From Parascedosporium putredinis (Eukaryota; Ascomycota; Sordariomycetes; Microascales; Microascaceae): a stretch of DNA of 64,000 nt. Each line of letters starts with the position of its first letter. Position 1 is the stretch's first letter. The position numbers and the translations under genes are program-made. The stretch lies in NCBI GenBank assembly GCA_949357655.1, contig CASHTG010000019.1:1612001-1676000 (forward strand), read 5' to 3'. Below are positions 34,651 through 46,837 of the stretch, one piece after another. A model generated the notes under the pieces. That model searched no databases. It was given only the letters and a program-made list of their open reading frames with translations, and was not told where the DNA came from.

Positions 34651-35437
34651 TTTTAGAGACGGCAGGAAATACTATCAGATTATTTGATGGCGAAGAAAAA
34701 AAAAAGCTGAGGGGGTGAATATCACTAGCTCCTACAAGAAAACTTTTCTATGCCCTGCGAGTTTAGTTTCTTCTCATCTGATTGCACAAGCTCTCGTCCT
34801 CCGGCTGGATACTCCATCGAGTCCTCGCTTCGGGCCCGAGTCAGGTTCGACAAAAACACTGGAGACCGAAGTTCTGAGTGGATCCCTCACGTGATTCCGT
34901 GGAAGCACTGAATTACGTCATCATACTATTATGCGGGCGACACAGGGGAAGGACACGACCACTCCAGGGGGTGTGCAAACGCCCAAGGAGGCCAGAGCGA
35001 CGCCCATCCCGCGCAGCTAAACGCGACCTCATCTCATCTCATCAAAATTATGGCCGAATTTCTTTTGTGATTCCGAGAGCTGATATCCGGACGGACGACC
35101 GCAATTGATTTGAAGCTACAGCTCCTCACGCCGCTTCAAACTCGCATGAGCAAGTCTCAATTGATGATAATACCGGGACCGGAATCGTTCTAGTCCAGCC
35201 ACTCCTTTCTTCCGTTTCCTCTTTTGCATCCAGTTCTGCTCCCCTTGAGCCATGAGAACCGCGGCCAGGGGTGAAGCCAAACCATTTTGATTTTCCCCAG
35301 AGCCCCCAACACTCAGTCCTCCGCCACCAGCCAGGTTTCAAACTCACCTCTCCCCACCCCATCGGTAAACCAGTCGGCCCCATCACCTCTCTCCCCTCCT
35401 TCATCCCCGAGCTCTCAGCTCAGCACCTCCCACAACC
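34651..35437. promoter_or_regulatory. Divergent promoter region (TRAX / GPI mannosyltransferase)
   Basis: These 787 bases separate two divergent start codons and presumably hold both promoters. The right half is C/T-rich. No specific binding site can be named. Confidence 0.4.
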
Positions 35438-36877
35438 ATGGCCCCCTCCTCCTCAACCTCATCTCCAAACCCCTCCCCCTCTTCACCCTCTCCTTCCTCC
35501 TCCGCCTCATCCTCTTCGCCTACGGCCTCTTCCAAGACGCCTACACCCCCGTCAAGTACACCGACATCGACTACCTCGTCTTCACCGACGCCGCCCGCTT
35601 CGTCGCCGCCGACGCCTCCCCTACGACCGCGAAACCTACCGCTACACCCCTCTGCTCGCCTGGTTCCTCCTCCCCACCGCCACCTGGTTCTTTTCCTTTG
35701 GCAAGCTCGTCTTCGCCGCCGCCGACTTGCTCGCCGGCTGGCTCCTCGCCCGCATCCTCATCGCCGGCGATGGCGGTGGCGGTGGCGGCCATCCTCCCGC
35801 CGATGCCGGTCCCGGCTCCGCTTCCGCCGTCACTCGCCGCCGCGCCCCCATGGACCCCGCCCGCGCCTACCGCTTCGCCGCCATCTGGCTCCTCAACCCC
35901 ATGGTCGCCACCATCAGCACCCGCGGCAGCTCCGAAGGCCTCCTCGGCGTCCTCACCGCCGCCCTCCTCTGGGCCGTCTACCGCCGCCGCTTCGCCCTCG
36001 CCGCCCTCCTCCTCGGCCTCGGTGTCCACTTCAAAATCTACCCCTTCATCTACGGCCCCGCCATCATCTGGTGGATGGACGAGGACCGCCTCACCGGCTC
36101 CAGCCCTACTACTACCACTGCTACCGCAACCAAGCCGCCCCCGCCTTCCCCCTTCATGCGCGCCCTCTTCTTCATCACCCCAACCCGCGTCAAATTCGCC
36201 ATCATCAGCCTCGCCACCTTCACCGCCCTCAACCTCCTCATGTACTCCGTCTACGGCACCCCCTTCATCCTCCACACCTTCCTCCACCACGTCTCCCGCG
36301 TCGACCACCGCCACAATTTCAGCCCCTACAACGTCCTCCTCTACCTCTCCTCCTCCCGCCCCGCCGGCCACCACGCATCCGCCGCCGCCCTCGCCATCGA
36401 ATCCCTCGCCTTCCTCCCCCAGCTCCTCCTCTCCGCTCTCCTCATCCCCCTCGTCGTCGCCAAGCGCGACCTCGCCACCTCCATGATGGCCCAGACCTTT
36501 GCCTTTGTTACTTTTAACAAGGTCTGCACGAGCCAGGTAACGAAACCCCCCTCTTTTCTTCCAACGTCTGCCGACCCCCGCTAACCTCCGTTTCCAGTAC
36601 TTCCTCTGGTACCTCATCTTTCTCCCCTCTACCTCCCCATCTCCACCTTCCTCGCCTCTCCCGGCCTCGGCCTCGCCGCCCTCGCCGCCTGGATCCTGCC
36701 CCAGGCCCTCTGGCTCCATCAGGCCTTCCAGCTCGAGTTCCTCGGCCGCTCCACCTTCACCCCAGGCCTCTGGGCCGCCTCCCTCGCCTTTTTCCTCGTC
36801 AACTGCTGGATCCTCGGCATCGTCGTGTGGGATGGCGCCGTTGGACCCTCCGCCAGGCCCCGGCCAAAAAGGCGTAA
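35438..36877 (+). CDS. GPI14: GPI mannosyltransferase 1 (PIG-M type)
   Basis: The ER membrane enzyme that adds the first alpha-1,4-mannose from dolichol-phosphate-mannose to the GPI precursor (GT50 family). The catalytic DxD motif is YTDIDY at about residues 41-46, followed by VFTDAARFV, YDRETYRYTPLLAW and many hydrophobic helices, with NPMVATISTRGSSEG and HFKIYPFIYGPAI typical of the family. Exons are 35438-36536 and 36598-36877, with the intron at TSQ|YFLWYL. Four single bases are missing: the C runs 35442-35446, 35618-35621 and 36624-36627, and the G pair 36843-36844. With them, the exons are 367 and 94 codons, giving 460 residues, close to the family length. Long open frames in the other phases here are artefacts of the very C-rich sequence. 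Confidence 0.9.
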
Positions 36878-37708
36878 GCCGCCGCTAGCGAAACCGACAA
36901 CAAAAAACAGAACAAACCTTTCCGTCTTTTTAGCACATTAGCAAACCTCTCGCGGCCACCCACGCCTCTTCTAAGAAGCTATGCCTTCCTCCTTACCTCT
37001 TGGCCTCCGTTTTTCCTTAATCTTGTTTCTGTATACTAATTCGGAGGATATAAATTTCTTCCTAACGCATCTCAGCATGGCCCTTGTTTCTTTCCATACA
37101 TGTAGCGATAGAGCTGATAGAAGGCGTCCGAGGCCGCCGCACCTTGGAACATACAACATCAACACCACTAGACAATGCAATTTAGTTTCTTCAAGTCTAT
37201 CTCTATCCTCACCATCAACTCGTAGCACGACTACGTACACACGGTCAGAGAAAGGACGGAATCTTTTGTAGAGAATAAGCATAACTTCTGTTCGTCCGTC
37301 TGGACACCCATTATCTAGCCTGACCCTGACCCTGACCCAATTATTGGATGGGCCGGACCCAACGCGGCAAAATTTAACTCCATGGCCGTAGGCTGTCGAG
37401 GTAGACAAGCATTTGATTGATGCAGCCCACCCTCGCTCCCCGTTGGCTCATTTTTGCACCCGTTCCAAACCCCTCCGTCCTCGACCAAATGCACTAAACC
37501 TCCCGGGCAAGGCAGGAAGACATGATCGCTTTCCACTTCGCCTCACCATATCTCTTACTCCCGAGTTCCACGGGACGTTAAGTGAACCGTTCCCCAAGCA
37601 GACATGACAATTTATCGACCTTGACAATGAATGGGTCGATATCAAATGGAAAGAAAAGTAAGAGAAACGAAAGAAAGGAATTGGGGGAAAATATGACTGA
37701 TCTGCAGT

Positions 37709-37741
<33 letters not shown>

Positions 37742-38146
37742 ACGGAAAAGAAGAAAAAAAAAAAGCTACCGTTCCCTAGGGTATGAACCGAGTTCCCATA
37801 AACCTCAGCTGCGAGATGTGCTCCTGGTGCTCGCCCTGCCTTGTTATTTCCTGTATATGATTCCGCCTTGAACGCCGTCGTCGTGATTTGGGTTTCAAAT
37901 AGAAACGAACAAAAACAAAAGAAGAGAAAGAGAAAGAGAAAGAGAAAGAAAAATGCCACCCCGAAACGAAGAGCACCTCCTCGTTGCCCAAGATACCATC
38001 TTAGTTAGGTTACCCACAAGTGGGATAAAAAGGCTGCCTCGGTCTCGGCGGCAGTCCAATGTATTCACGCTGCTGGGCAAGATTGGCCGCGAAAGGGATC
38101 ACAGATCCAGTGCACCTCAATAGCTAGAAACGTCTCGAATCAGGCA
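36878..38146. other. Convergent 3' intergenic region with purine microsatellites
   Basis: No gene is supported between the GPI14 and F-box 3' ends. A GA microsatellite lies at about 37711-37740 and a GAAA-type purine repeat at about 37921-37951. Confidence 0.5.
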
Positions 38147-40035
38147 TTAAGGGCGGGAATTTGATTGAATGATCCGATAGCTGGAGATCTTGAGCGATCG
38201 AACGCGGAGGCGATTTCCCTGTGTGCTAACGTAAAGTCTTCCGTCCTTATTCCAGGCAAGATCTCCAAAGTTTTCCGTTAGCTCTTCGTACTGAGCCATG
38301 GGTCTGACGCGAGCCAGCTCTCTAAGCAATGTGTCGCTCCAAACACCGGTGCATCGTCCATCCCTCATGAGGAAGTAGGGGTTCAGTGGAGGCACAGCAG
38401 ACTCTGCGAGGCCGGTCGTTAGCATCAAGTGCGATTGGACAATCGTGGCCCAGTTGTGCATCGTGGACTTACCAAGATCAACGTAGCGGATTCGCAAGAA
38501 ATTAAGAGCCGTCAAAGCCTCCATAGAACGGATTGCGCCGAGAACGAGATTCTCAAAGTTTTGTATGAAAGAAACGTCAAAGATGCCGGTGCCTGAGCTC
38601 TGAAACTCGGGGGAGCGGCAAATGTTCTTGACGGTCAAGTCAATAGACTTGAGGCGTGTAAGGCGAGGATTAGCCTTTAGCGCAGCCACGTCGAAAAATG
38701 CTCGGCAGATGCGACCCGTATACGAAAGGTGCTCGAGCGCAGGGGTTGCCTCGGCTAGCTTCGCACAAAAGTGAACCTGCTGGGCCACCTTGTACGCATA
38801 TCCGGGCGTAGACATTTCCCGTCGGTAGTCGGCTTCGAGGAATAGGCTCAGGTGGGTAATTGTGGAGGGCAGGCGAGGAAGGAACCGCGCCATGGTCAGG
38901 TAGCTCTTAGACTTGGGCCTACTGTACGTTCCATGCCACTCACAAAGGTTGGGGAAAGCGGCCATGAGGAAGGAGAAATCGCAATCCTCCCTCAAAAGAT
39001 TCCACTGCCCTTTGGTGACCAAGGTCCGTATACTGGCCAGGACAGGGACCGATTTGGAGACGAATCCGCCAAGGCTCGCCGGCGGTGAGTTCCTGACCTT
39101 GGGCGCCTTCCTTCGCTCACCTCCTTCCAGAGTGAGCACCGAGACGCCGGGTAAGATGAGCCCGATAAACTCAAATACCTGTTTCAAACTGGCGTTGTTA
39201 TACGGCAACTGATAACTGGCTGCCGTGGCTAGGCCTTCCTCTCGTGCCGCGGTTACAACAGGCGTCGAGTTCGCATCCGTGGCGGACTGACCGTAACGGG
39301 GCTGGAAAACGGGAAACCAAGCCTCTAGGTGTCTGACATAGTTGGCTAGGTGAGGATGATCCATGAAGAAATTGGCTGCTCGAACAAGGGAATCATGGCT
39401 GCCTTGAATCTTGATATGGCGATAGAGGCGGCTTTGTATCAATGGGCGCCAGACCCGACTCACAAGAGCCAGCTGCGAGATCTCCTTGCGCCGAGAGTAC
39501 CGGTGCAAAGTCCCCCATGGCTTAGTCACGCAGGCCAGGTCGACGGAGCTCTTGGACTGCGGCGAGATGCGGAATCCAAAGAGGTGGTCGAGGATAGCCT
39601 CATGTATTTCTGTAGGGAGGCCGTCTAGGCCTACGGAAGCAACGGCGTAACTTGACTGTTCGGGTAGGGTCGCGGCCAAAGAGGTGGCGTCGGGAGAGAG
39701 CAAGTAGAAGTTTTCAATGTCGGCATCGTGACAGAGAAGAGGGCGTGGGTCGTTTCGGAGGAATGGAGTGCTGCTAGGGCGCGCGGGGGGACGAAATCCG
39801 CGGGCTTGGGCTGGTCGAGAGGAGGACTGGAGGGCCCGGGCGAGACGGGATTCGAAGAGGTGCTATGGGCGTTCGCTTGGGCGGCGACGATTGACGTCAA
39901 TTCGTCGTTCGTCGTTGACCTAAAGGCATCTTCGGACCTAAAATCTATGTCATGCTGCGGAAAGTCGGACGATCTCGGCGTGTACGTGAAAATGGCGTCG
40001 CCATCTGCATCCGTGATCAACGACTGGATATCCAT
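38147..40035 (-). CDS. F-box domain protein
   Basis: A probable substrate adaptor of an SCF ubiquitin ligase, about 606 residues. An F-box-like segment GLPTEIHEAILDHL...ISQLALVSRVWRPLIQSRLYRHIKI lies about 125 residues from the start chosen at ATG 40035 (MDIQSLITDADG). The rest is leucine-rich in a loose repeat pattern (PHLANYVRHLEAW, LTRLKSIDLTVKN, LVLGAIRSMEALTALNFLRIRYVDL), as in many fungal F-box proteins with irregular LRRs. A 69-bp intron (38472-38404, GTAAGT...GCTAAC...GCAG) keeps frame either way, so it can be missed. One base is missing near 39739; with it the CDS is divisible by three. Target unknown. Upstream in-frame ATGs exist, so the start is not certain. Confidence 0.75.
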
Positions 40036-43000
40036 GACGCTGAGACCAGGGAGAAAGAAGTCGGGCAGAAAGAAACGCAGAAAGTGAGAGGTAACGGGAA
40101 GAGTATCAAAGGAGAGGGAGAGCAAGCCACGAAGGAGGATACTGGCGATACCGGCTTCAAGATGAGGGAGAGGATGGGGGAGGGGCATCCAAGTTGGCAT
40201 GGCACGTGTCGGAAGGTATGGTGGTTCGGTATGTCGTGCGGAGGGGGTATCGGCGGAGATCAGGAGACTAGACTTGGGTAGTGGAGGCGCTCGAAAGTTT
40301 GGCAGGAGGATATTGGTGACGAATAATGGCCAAGTGCTTGGACAAGGTTGGGCCGCAAGGCGTTTTCTCAATTTTCGTCCACTCTTTCGGTTCGTTCAAA
40401 TTTCGCGGGGGTGGTCGTCGGATGCGCAAAGGAAGCGGGCGAGAGGTCCGGCAGTAGGCTTGCGTCTGGTTGCGTGTACAGTGTCGGTGGATTGGGGGAG
40501 GGGAGTTTTTGGGGCCGGGTGGGCGAAGAGGGAACGGCGGAAAAAGTTTCGATTGCGTTTACCTCGACGGAGCGGGGTGGAATGGTCTCCGAGTGATGAT
40601 CGAGGAAGATGAGAAACAGATCTCAAGATCGTCCACAGTTCAACTTCTGCAAGGCCAAGGTTGGATGATCCTGCTCAAGCGTGGCCGGGGAACAAGGAAC
40701 CGGTTCTTCTGGCAAAAGAAAGAGGAAGGAGAGATCCAGGTGGGCTAGGATGTGGAAGGCGCCAAAGCATGGGAAGGCGCGGCGGCGAAGGGTTTAACTT
40801 CCGGGTTGCCCTTGCGCTTTTGCTTTTTATGTCTTAATTCCGGGGACTCCTTCTAATAATTGCTTTTTCTCCTCTTCGGTTCATATAGTGTAGATATTCG
40901 ACGCAGTCGTGATCGAGACCAGGGAGTAAAAGAAAGGAAAAGAAAAAGAAAAAGGTTCGAATGGCTAGACTGGTTCACAAGGTGAGAGTGGGTGGCTTGA
41001 GTGATGTATTTCTGCAGGAAGTCTGCGCAAGGCGTCAAGTCGCGTGCTCCAGAGGCGAGGAGGGGAGAGACGTCTTTCAACAACGGGCCTCGAAGTATCG
41101 GTATCGAAGATGCCCAGCGAGGCCTGGCGTCGGTCTGAATGCAGAGTCGCCTACCGTAACACAGTCAAGGGAGTGGGGGAGGGGGAGAAAAAAGGCTGCT
41201 GAGGCCTCTAAGAATTTTGGGGAGGGAGAGAGGGGCGCCTCATTCGGTAAGATTGGCTCTCATCATTTCCCTTGTCTAGGGACGCATGATTTCGTTGGGT
41301 CTTCAAGGCGCGGGGGTAGGGGAGGGAGGCGGCCAGCGAAATTTGGGGTAATATTGATATCTCTTTTCGACCTCCAAAGAGGGGGAGGGGAAACCATTGG
41401 ATTATTATCAAACAAAGTCGCTGAAATCCAATGTCGGTTGACAACGCCTCGCTCGTGGGAGAAGAAACCCGCGTTCCCGCGTAAATTGGCTGCAGGGTGG
41501 GTACATGCAAGAGCCAGGGATATCAGGGGACTCTAGTCCGTTTTGGCACTGTCTATCCACCTCGGCAGCGCAGTCGCAGCCCTTTTTCCTCATCAATTGA
41601 GCGTCGTTGCGTTAATCCAGTTTGCGAGCACAGGCCAAGACGAGCCCAAATCGCAACATTGAAATCTTCCCACCGACTTTTTTGGTGTGCATTCGGATAT
41701 CCGTACTGTGCCAGCGCCTCATTTGGTATTATTGGATTCCTCGCACGCTGCCTTTGTTCGAAGGGCAGCAGCCACAAATTCGATTCCAAGCCACGCCTGG
41801 AGCATCTCATCATCCCACCAGGTCGGCAATTCTTCCGTCGTTTGCTCGAAACCCAGCTTGCCAGCCTGATTGAATAGAAGAGAGTCTGCCACACTCACAC
41901 GCATTATCCAAGGATCGCGCGGAAGGGGCTTTACCAGAATCGACGTGGCACAACCACGTCAACTAATGCACTTTGAATGTATCCGTACCTAACTAATCTT
42001 TCCACATCGTGATCTTTCTCTTGGTCTTTAGATCTCCGTGTTATGAGACACAACGGTGCACCACCGATGTCCGCTAACGGCGATCGAATATTATCAGTCT
42101 TACTTCCATCAAACAAGTCTTGGTTCGTCTCAGGGTCGAGCCTCGTCGCTCCCCAATTCCCCTTGCACGTCCGTGTTGATCACCCATGCCTCCCCGCGAT
42201 GTCCGATCTAGCCGGCGAAAAGTTTATCGCAAAATTGATTATATCCCGTGCTTTGTGGCTACCAATTGCTGCCAAATAAGATGCAGTACAGTACATTACC
42301 TATTTCGCCGGAGTCCTTGTCGTCCATCGTCTTCAGACTTGTTTTCGCTATAGCCAGCATCATCATGACACCTGATGCGACAATTGATGGTTGTTCACTG
42401 AACGGCCAACAAATGTTGTATGCAACCTTAACATCGGTACATCTTCCCCTTTCCGCATCACCTAAGAAAGCCCAAAAGAGGTTGGGGATGCATGGGCCTT
42501 ATCTTGATAAGTGTCTCGATTTGAGCCCGAAAGTCCAGACCCCGCCCCTACAAGAAGTGCTTTCTTCCGCTACTGACACTTTAAGTCCACGTCCTACGTC
42601 ACTGCCCATTGCCTCATGCATTAGTGACTGCCCTGACCCTCCATCTCCATTTCCTCCCCAGCGGGATGGACAAGGAAACGGCAAATGCCCGAAACCCGTA
42701 GGTTACACGGCGGCTCCCCTTACTCTCGAGTAGCCCTCTGAATTATTCCCTGTCGTCGCTAGTTCTGACTGTGGGCACAATCTCTCAAACCACACCCTAT
42801 AAGAAGTTCAAGACCAACACCAGAAGAAGGCGAAGTAAAGAAAGAAATGGCCAAGCAAGCACAGCTAATTCGGTTCACAGAAGCACGGTGTCATGTAGTC
42901 GAGTGTAGGACATCGTCTCAGGGCGCCTATCAAGGAATCCGGCGTGGGCGGCCTTGAGTCTAAGATGTCGTGACCTTGTATGAAGCATCCATGTAAGCCA

Positions 43001-46000
43001 TTATCAACCATGTCTGCCTAGTATCCCAGCTCCCATTCGAATGAGAGTTGAGCGTTATACGTAGTCCTAAACCAGCCAGATGGGCACGATCGCTGTATCC
43101 TGTTCCTAAACTCTAGTCTGACTGGTGTCCAGTCGATAAACTAAATGTCCGCATTCTCTGATGCATTCGGCCACTATAGCGTAAACTCATCGAACTCCGT
43201 AACAAAGGCTCTAGCCTATCTCGCCAGTTTCGTCTATGCAAAGTTGTCGTACGTCGCGGGATCCCCACTTCCTAGGGCTCAATAGGTCAACGAGGTAATC
43301 TATAATCCCGCTGAGCTCTCGTCCTCGCGCAGGAGCAAACGCGGAAGAGCATTCACTCGATCGAGGAACTAGAAGCTGCATCGACCTGCGAGACCGCTTC
43401 ACGGGTTGAGTCGGAGATGACAATATATCCCGGGATGCCGGTGTATGGTTCCGCACGGACCCGTCCGGTGCCCGCCCCGCATCCCGGGATATGGATCCGG
43501 CTCAGACCGGCCCAGGCATCCGTTTGGACAGCAGCCATACCGGCGACGCCAGCCAAATAAACCATCGCTTTCTATTCCTCCATACACTGCACTGCGACCA
43601 ATACCCTCGCACAACTACTCTCTTCCGACCAGCTGACAAAAGAGCGGTCACTCTTGCAGGTGGCCAACAGTGGACAACCAGCGGCGGTAAGATGAGAGAG
43701 ATTTGAGACCAAGAGCAATTCAAGTGTGTGAATAGATGTTAGCATCATTCAGCGGGAACTCTAGAACTACATACAGCACGTGTATCTAGTGACTTGGTTC
43801 CTCTTCCAACGCCCTTCGGCAGGCATGGCGAGGGCCAATGTAGAATCCACCCGGCCACTCCAAAACAACATCGGAGTTCAGATATGGGTGTTCCAGTTAA
43901 GACTCGGATAGTAGCTGGGGGTTAAGTCCTTTTCGAGTAAATATAGTGCATATTCTTCGAACAGCAGACCCATTAGGCATCTTAGATGACAGGATTCCCC
44001 GGTTCTGATAGAAATTATGGAGCTGGAAGAATATTGCCGATTTGAAAGGTCCAATGTTGTCACGGTATCCCTGGCAGATTGGAATCTAAGAGAGAGCAGT
44101 GAGAGAATAACCAATAAAGATAATTCGTAGAAGCTACTCACTATCCTAAGCGAATGATAGCGGTCTTCTTAGCATATACAAATCTGACATGAACTTCCCC
44201 GCATCAGATCCTCGACAGCCATTCCAATCTCGAATCCCCATCCATCCACAATATATACTCAATGCATCGCGAAACGCCATAGATCCGCGTCAGCCAAGTC
44301 TCCCATCAGATGAGGCTCTCTTCGAGATCCGGTTCGCGATCGCAAGCTAGCGTAATGGTAGGTCAAAAATGGGCTTCATGACCCTCACTCAAACACCTCT
44401 AAAGGCTAAGCCACTGCATAGAATGGTTTCAATGATAGAGCCTCTCTTCCTCACTCTCTTCCTCATCCCTTCAAATTTCAAAAGAGTACGAGACTTCCCA
44501 AAAATAATTAAGGGCTCATTACTTGTTTGAATCAATATGCTTCTCTTTTGAAAGGCAGCTGCGTAGCAACCTTCTCTCTGACTCTGAATATAGATGCTTT
44601 TGATTCTGCCACCTACATGATCAATCATACATACATGTCACGAATCTATCAAAGCAATTAGAGCACAGATACTCTGAGTACATAGTGGTCCGAATGTGCT
44701 GGCCTACCAAGTGATCACGCAAGGAAATGCATTCATTCATCCATCACCATCGCTTTTCGGGCCATGTAGGACACGGCTCTCGTCGAAAGGCCCGAGAAGT
44801 CCCGGTCGGTGAGTGAAGAGAGACGTTAGCAGGGCTACTGAATATAGATATCGATAGCAGGTATCTATGATCAGAATGCGTTGATCGCAAAATTTTAGTC
44901 TATATGGCCATCGCCATCCTCACGGTGTTCGGCTTACTACGAGAAGCCCAGTCCCTCGCCAACAACACTCTCCAGATAGAACCCGGTCACCACGCCCGCA
45001 GCGCACTCCCGTCAGTCTTGACTATTCGCAAACGTAGGATTGTTTATGTTTATGCGTATCGCTTTTCTAGATGTTGTGATATCTGCGAGTGATAGTCGAT
45101 ACCAAGAGCTGTCAGGCCGATACAACTAGGTTGCAGAACCAGAAGAAAGGTATAAGAGTGACACGGAGAGTACAGGTATGCTCTTAACTCTACTATATCG
45201 CATCGACATAACTACGGGCCCTCCGAGCACCACGAAGATGTACCATACCCGTCCCATCGACACAAACAATCGCGGAGCCAGGCTAATCCATCGACCTCAT
45301 CTTGAGAGACCGTCCTGTTTATCAAAACATCGCAAACAATACCTCACTAAACACTAGCCTAGGTGACGATGTATCACGCCCACCATGAGTTAAATCCAGC
45401 CCTTATCAGATCGTTAGGTTGTCTCCGAAGGATTATGTTTAAAAGAGGGTCGAGGGTCCCTCCATGTCTGTGTTGGTGGCTATGGAATCGAAGCAGTCGC
45501 GGAGATCGAGGACGAGAACACTGAGCTTTGGAATGCAGGTTATCGTTCGCGTCCACCTCTTCAACCTCTTGGTTTCAGCCTTGGAGGTCCGTATGAGATG
45601 TTCGGGATTGCGCAGGGGATTCACGAGGGGTCACTCGGTGGATAGATGGCGCTAAACAGCTGAACGAGGTGATTACCCACGTTATATACCACAGCCCTCT
45701 AGTTTTCCTCAAAATCTAAGGCACCGAATATGGAAGGCCGCAAAGGAATTACAAAAGATATGCCGGAAGGAAAGCACGCATATAACAGCACTGACCTGGC
45801 AACTGGTTAGTGATAGAAGCATATAGTCTAAGCCTAGATGAGAGTGAAGAGATGCGGCTTCGTAGCCCATACAAGCTTGGTTGTCATATCGTCGTGATCG
45901 TATGGAATGCCTAGATGAGACCCAGCCTTGCTTGGCTAGAGCGATATGGAAGCTACGTATGCTGCGATTAACTGCCTCCGCTGTTACTACTTCCCCGGAA

Positions 46001-46507
46001 TTTGGAGATGGCAGAAAAGAAGATTACCTTGTTGCCTCAAGGCTTGCTTTCCCAAAAGCAGGAATGACCGGCAGACAGGCCCCGATTCCAGCAGCAAATC
46101 GCGCATCCTCCGCCATCACAAAAGAGCAAACTAGCTCGCCAGACTATCACGGATATTCCTTCACCTTGAACAGATAGAGGGCCACGCGGACCACCCCTAC
46201 GGCCTTTCTTGTCTACGTTGGCACGGCTTCCTCAGACATCGAGCATCATGCCTATCGATAAAAGCACACGATCAAGTTGTTTCATGACCGAAGCGCGAGC
46301 AACGACCTCGTTGATGAACTCGGAGCTCTCTCCGGCACGATATGTGCTCCAAGGCTAACAATCTGTGCGGGACATGACACTGTAGTCCAACGATCACCAC
46401 ACACCTCTATAAGCCAACGGTGCTTTATGGCACCTACGAGAGACTGTGCCGTGAGGACGCGTCAGCTAGACTGACGAGTAAAGGTCACCACGGAGTTTAC
46501 GCTCACG
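40036..46507. other. Gene-poor region, no supported gene
   Basis: This 6.5 kb contains many short open frames on both strands, none with a recognised motif or convincing splice model. The 42.8-46.5 kb part looks more AT-rich than the housekeeping block. An inverted repeat at 43425-43492 is listed separately. Small candidates at 44904-45092 (plus, hydrophobic N-terminus) and 45439-45624 (minus) are too short to support. I looked for tRNA and 5S rRNA signals and found none. Confidence 0.5.
43425..43492. repeat. Inverted repeat with 14-bp perfect arms
   Basis: Arms 43425-43438 (ATATCCCGGGATGC) and 43479-43492 are perfect reverse complements. Each arm itself contains the 10-bp palindrome ATCCCGGGAT, and the 40-bp loop holds a further small palindrome around CGGACCCGTCCG. 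The whole could form a nested hairpin. No transposase gene is nearby. Confidence 0.7.
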
Positions 46508-46837
46508 ATGGAGGAAAGAAAAAGGCCATGGTTCAAGGTGGACCTGGAACGAAGCAGGGTGTTCAGGGTCTGCCAGGGGCCCAGACACGTACGCGTGGTC
46601 GAAGGGCAAGGCTACATCGAATTTCTGGATATGTCGGTATCAAAAGAGCCTGGACTGTTTCTCCCCTTTCTTTTCATTCCCTTGCTCAAGGCCAGGTACT
46701 GTACCATGGGGAGTTATGCTCGACGGACTCTCGAGCTGATCAGGGAGATGAAGATGCCAGCGCATTGCGTCCTCTTCAAGGTCCACTACGACAAGGGGGA
46801 GAACGAAATCAAGAGTTTGAAGATATATTACAACTAG
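46508..46837 (+). CDS. Hypothetical 109-residue ORF
   Basis: An isolated open frame starting at ATG 46508 (MEERKRPWFKVDLERSR) and ending at TAG 46835-46837. Its third codon positions are moderately rich in G and C, as in the real genes of the window, and it is more protein-like than its surroundings, with LELIREMKMPAH and HYDKGENEIKSLKIYYN. The 5' side has stops in frame immediately upstream, so it is either a small gene or the last exon of one whose earlier exons I cannot find. No family is recognised. Confidence 0.25.
   Translation: MEERKRPWFKVDLERSRVFRVCQGPRHVRVVEGQGYIEFLDMSVSKEPGLFLPFLFIPLLKARYCTMGSYARRTLELIREMKMPAHCVLFKVHYDKGENEIKSLKIYYN

Noticed and set aside
35287..36719. Several long overlapping frames on both strands, rich in Pro/Ser or Glu/Gly
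   Set aside because: These are alternative phases of GPI14. Only the phase carrying YTDIDY and the membrane helices matches a family.
44345..44410. tRNA-like stretch with AGCGTAATGGTA and a possible anticodon-like hairpin
   Set aside because: No proper T-arm or acceptor stem could be paired, so it is not a tRNA.
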